DNA of 64,000 nucleotides from Megamerina dolium (Eukaryota > Arthropoda > Insecta > Diptera > Megamerinidae): positions 19,128,309-19,192,308 of the forward strand of contig OY978525.1 in assembly GCA_963854835.1 (NCBI GenBank), written 5' to 3'. The translations under genes were made by a program, and so were the position numbers. The notes under the pieces are model-generated. The model did no database searches. It had not been told where the DNA came from and saw only the letters and a program-made list of their open reading frames with translations. Shown in pieces: positions 61,481 through 64,000 of this stretch (position 1 is the first letter of the stretch; the number at the start of each line of letters is the position of its first letter).

Positions 61481-62261
61481 CGTGATAGAAGTTAGAACTG
61501 CTTCATTTCCACAATTTGTGACGATGGGCTTATCTCCGCGAGATACGGAATTTAAACATCAAGAAGAAAGGAAAAGAAAATTGATGAAAAAGAAATTGAA
61601 TGCGATAGCTTTGCGAACATTTTATCAAAGCAAAATTGTCAAATATTTTATACCGTTAACTTCCATCTTTTACACCCTACATATAACTGACAATCGAAAG
61701 AACCAACTAAGAAACTTTTAAAGAATCTTTTATTTTTACACTTTTTGAATTATCAAGAGTTTGCATTTTGAATTACTTTTACTCTTCAGCACTTTACTCT
61801 TCAAGCAATTCTGCAAATCAGTGAGGTTTGCGGATGGACTGAGGGTCAGACTAATGGATTTAATATGGAAACAAGAGATTTTCTTCGATGTCGTTCGATG
61901 TAAAATTGTTCGAGCGATAGACCATCTAAGATTCAAAAACGTCCACCTTCGGTGATGCTACAATGAATAGCCATCTATGATGTCGTTGCTATTATTTGTC
62001 GTAGTGCTTTACTACATTACGATAAATAATAGTGACGTCATATGTACCAAAATTGAGGAAATAACTTTATCAAAAATTTTCTTAAATAATCCGTGTATCA
62101 AGTAATCTTTATATTTGATTAATCAACTATCGTTAGTGTAAAATATATTTTATATGGATCAATACGTGTCTTCCATGTGCATTATGTATACTTGGAATCC
62201 GAAGATATCTATTAATATTGTTGCATTCTTCTTCTTCAAATAATTTTCTCTTCAAAGCCAT

Positions 62262-62341
<80 letters not shown>

Positions 62342-62416
62342 TGTCGGACAAAATAAAGTGCAAACCCTTTATGCCGAAATTATTTTGAATATTTTGTACT
62401 CAATTAATAGTTGCAT
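61481..62416. other. Non-coding spacer with long (TA)n
   Basis: A pure (TA)n run of about 72 bp occupies 62267-62338. The plus-strand frame 61464-61721 (EERKRKLMKKKLNAIALR) is basic but matches nothing I know. No gene is called. Confidence 0.5.
62267..62338. repeat. (TA)36 dinucleotide microsatellite
   Basis: Uninterrupted TA alternation of about 72 bp. It produces the Tyr-Ile repeat in the overlapping minus-strand frame, which is not a gene. Confidence 0.95.
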
Positions 62417-64000
62417 CCCTACTTACTTACTTACTTATGTGGCCATAACAACCGAATATCGATTTAGGCCGCAAATAACATGCTTCGCCAGCCATCTCTG
62501 TTCTTCGCTAGCTGGCGCCAGTTAGAAATTCCAAGTGCCGTCAGGTTCTCCAGTACTTGGTCTTTCCACCAGAGGTTTGGTCTTCCTCTTTTGCGTCGTC
62601 CTCCAGCGGGTTCCGAATATAACACCTTCTTAGCTGGAGCGTGTTCTTCCATTCGCTCGACATGACCTAGCCAGCGCAGCCGCTGGATTTTGATGCGCTT
62701 TACTATGTCAATATCGGCATATAGCTCGTACAGCTCATGGTTGTACCTTATTCGGTACTCGCCACCAACGCAAATAGGTCCAAAGATCCTGCGTAGGACC
62801 TTTCTCTCGAAAACTCCAAGCATTCGCTCATCCGAGATGGAAATTGTCCAGGCTTCAGCGCCATATGTTAGGACAGGCATGATGAGAGACTTGTAGAGTG
62901 TAGTTTTCGTTCTTCGAGAGAGGGCTCGACTTTTCAATTGCTTACTCAGCCCAAAGTAACACCTGTTAGCAAGAGTTATCCTACGCATGATCTCCAAGCT
63001 GACGTCATTACTGCTGTTAATGCTGGTTCCAAGATAGACAAAGTCCCTTACTACTTCAAAAGCGTAGTTGTCAACAGTGACGTGCTGTCCAAGACGCCGG
63101 GACTCTTTGTTTGTTGACACTAGATACTTCGTCTTGCCCTCGTTCACCGTGAGACCCATCCGACGCGACTCTCTTTCCAACTCTGAGAATGCTGCACTGA
63201 CTGCTCGCGTGTTCATGCCGATTATGTCAATATCGTCGGCATATGCTAACAGCATGACACTTCTGTTGAAGATAGTGCCATTATGTCGTAGATCAGCAGC
63301 TCGTATTATTTTCTCCATAATAAGATTGAAGAAGTCGCACGATAACGAATCACCTTGTCTGAAACCCCGTTCGGTATTAAACGGTGCGGAGAGGTCCTTC
63401 CCAATTTTCACTGCACAACGAGAGTTATGCAGTGTCATTCTACAAAGTCGAATGAGCTTTGCAGGAATACCGAACTCAGACATTGTTGCGTAGAGGTAAT
63501 CCCTTACCGGACTGTCGAAAGCGGCTTTATAATCAACAAATAGGTGGTGTGTGTTGGTCTGTTTTTCTTGGGTCTTCTCCAGGATTTGGCGCAGTGTGAA
63601 AATCTGGTCGATGGTGGATTTACCAGGTCTGAAGCCACACTGATAAGGTCCAATCAGGTTGCTGAGCATAGGCTTCAACCTTTCACACAGTACGCTCGAT
63701 AGAACCTTGTATGCGATGCTCAGGAGACTTATTCCACGGTAGTTGGCGCAAATTGTGGGGTCTCCTTTTTTATGTACAGGACAGAGAACACTGAGCCTCC
63801 AATCATCAGGCATGCTTTCATCCGACCATATTCTGCTTATGAGCTGGTGCATGCGGGTGAGCAGCTCATCGCCTCCGGTCTTAAACAACTCGGCAGGCAG
63901 GCCATCAGCACCTGCAGCTTTGTTGTTCTTCAGCCTTAAAATGGCCGTTTCAACCTCGTCATAGTCGGGTGGTGGAACATCAACACCATCATCTGTAATT
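62417..64000 (-). mobile_element. RTE-clade LINE, copy 5, continuing past the window
   Basis: On the minus strand the element ends ATGGCCACATAAGTAAGTAAG with four TAAG-type tail repeats (62417-62436). It is nearly identical to copy 3 over their shared length and shows no frame break as far as the right window edge. It is the youngest-looking copy here. The 5' half, including the endonuclease, lies outside the window. Confidence 0.93.
62464..64000 (-). CDS. RTE reverse transcriptase, open to the window edge (partial)
   Basis: The frame is open from the window edge to the stop at 62464. The first in-frame Met, at 63888, is internal, because the upstream codons read AGADGLPAEL as in copy 3. Numbering from that Met (474 aa): CPVHKKGDPTICANYRG at about 36-52, FRPGKSTIDQIF at 86-97, motif A VDYKAAFD at 118-125, RQGDSLSCDFF at 177-187, catalytic AYADDIDIIG at 215-224, GKTKYLV at 251-257, FVYLGTSI at 283-290, RWLGHVERM at 405-413 and the basic GRRKRGRPNL at 430-439, ending RSMLFAA. 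All reverse-transcriptase catalytic residues are present. The enzyme copies its RNA at nicked chromosomal DNA. Whether the element is active depends on the endonuclease half outside the window. Confidence 0.93.
   Translation of the reverse strand, partial: ITDDGVDVPPPDYDEVETAILRLKNNKAAGADGLPAELFKTGGDELLTRMHQLISRIWSDESMPDDWRLSVLCPVHKKGDPTICANYRGISLLSIAYKVLSSVLCERLKPMLSNLIGPYQCGFRPGKSTIDQIFTLRQILEKTQEKQTNTHHLFVDYKAAFDSPVRDYLYATMSEFGIPAKLIRLCRMTLHNSRCAVKIGKDLSAPFNTERGFRQGDSLSCDFFNLIMEKIIRAADLRHNGTIFNRSVMLLAYADDIDIIGMNTRAVSAAFSELERESRRMGLTVNEGKTKYLVSTNKESRRLGQHVTVDNYAFEVVRDFVYLGTSINSSNDVSLEIMRRITLANRCYFGLSKQLKSRALSRRTKTTLYKSLIMPVLTYGAEAWTISISDERMLGVFERKVLRRIFGPICVGGEYRIRYNHELYELYADIDIVKRIKIQRLRWLGHVERMEEHAPAKKVLYSEPAGGRRKRGRPNLWWKDQVLENLTALGISNWRQLAKNRDGWRSMLFAA

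Overview
The window looks like transposon-rich, non-coding chromosomal DNA from a higher fly, most plausibly a tephritid fruit fly. That is an inference from four things seen in the sequence: very AT-rich spacers full of TACATA/TATGTA words; mini-me/DINE-type repeats carrying (GTCC)n(GTCT)2 tracts; a mariner remnant with the DD41D spacing known from the rosa lineage of Ceratitis; and several dipteran-style Tc1/mariner, RTE and SINE copies. I found no convincing host protein-coding exon, rRNA or tRNA gene. Apart from a few low-complexity frames and one unassigned frame at 26.7-26.9 kb, the coding signal that can be read belongs to mobile elements in various states of decay.

Layout. 0-5.9 kb: AT-rich spacer with one decayed mariner (2.7-3.6 kb). 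5.9-7.4 kb: 5'-truncated RTE-clade LINE, plus strand. 7.4-13.9 kb: spacer with one tRNA-derived SINE and an old local duplication. 13.95-15.3 kb: a SINE followed by an old RTE fragment. 15.5 kb: a 12-bp minisatellite. 17.2-18.0 kb: two SINE pieces. 19.9-23.3 kb: the two ends of a mariner, separated by a Helentron/DINE-like element and a small inverted and tandem repeat. 27.5-28.0 kb: rosa-like mariner. 30.1-33.4 kb: a complete RTE element bounded by a 13-bp target-site duplication. 33.6-34.5 kb: two SINE copies. 38.6-39.3 kb: decayed non-LTR reverse transcriptase. 41.09-42.74 kb: a complete Tc1-family transposon with double (IR/DR-like) terminal repeats. 43.3-45.8 kb: a 5'-truncated RTE. 48.4-49.8 kb: nested SINE, LINE-tail and RTE debris. 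49.8-51.4 kb and 52.1-57.9 kb: four more Helentron/DINE-like elements, the last three joined head to tail. 60.1-61.5 kb: a LINE RNase-H tail and another mariner remnant. 62.4-64.0 kb: a fresh RTE copy that runs off the right edge with its reverse-transcriptase frame open.

How the parts relate. The RTE copies at 30 and 62 kb are nearly identical, so the family was active recently; the others are older. The SINE shares its last eight transcribed bases (GCCACATA) and a short-repeat tail with this RTE, which suggests, but does not prove, that the RTE machinery moves the SINE. The Helentron/DINE-like elements have no coding capacity and carry internal 299-bp repeats, each built from two diverged halves of about 150 bp. 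Any missing host gene could lie outside the window, with this stretch as intron or intergenic DNA.
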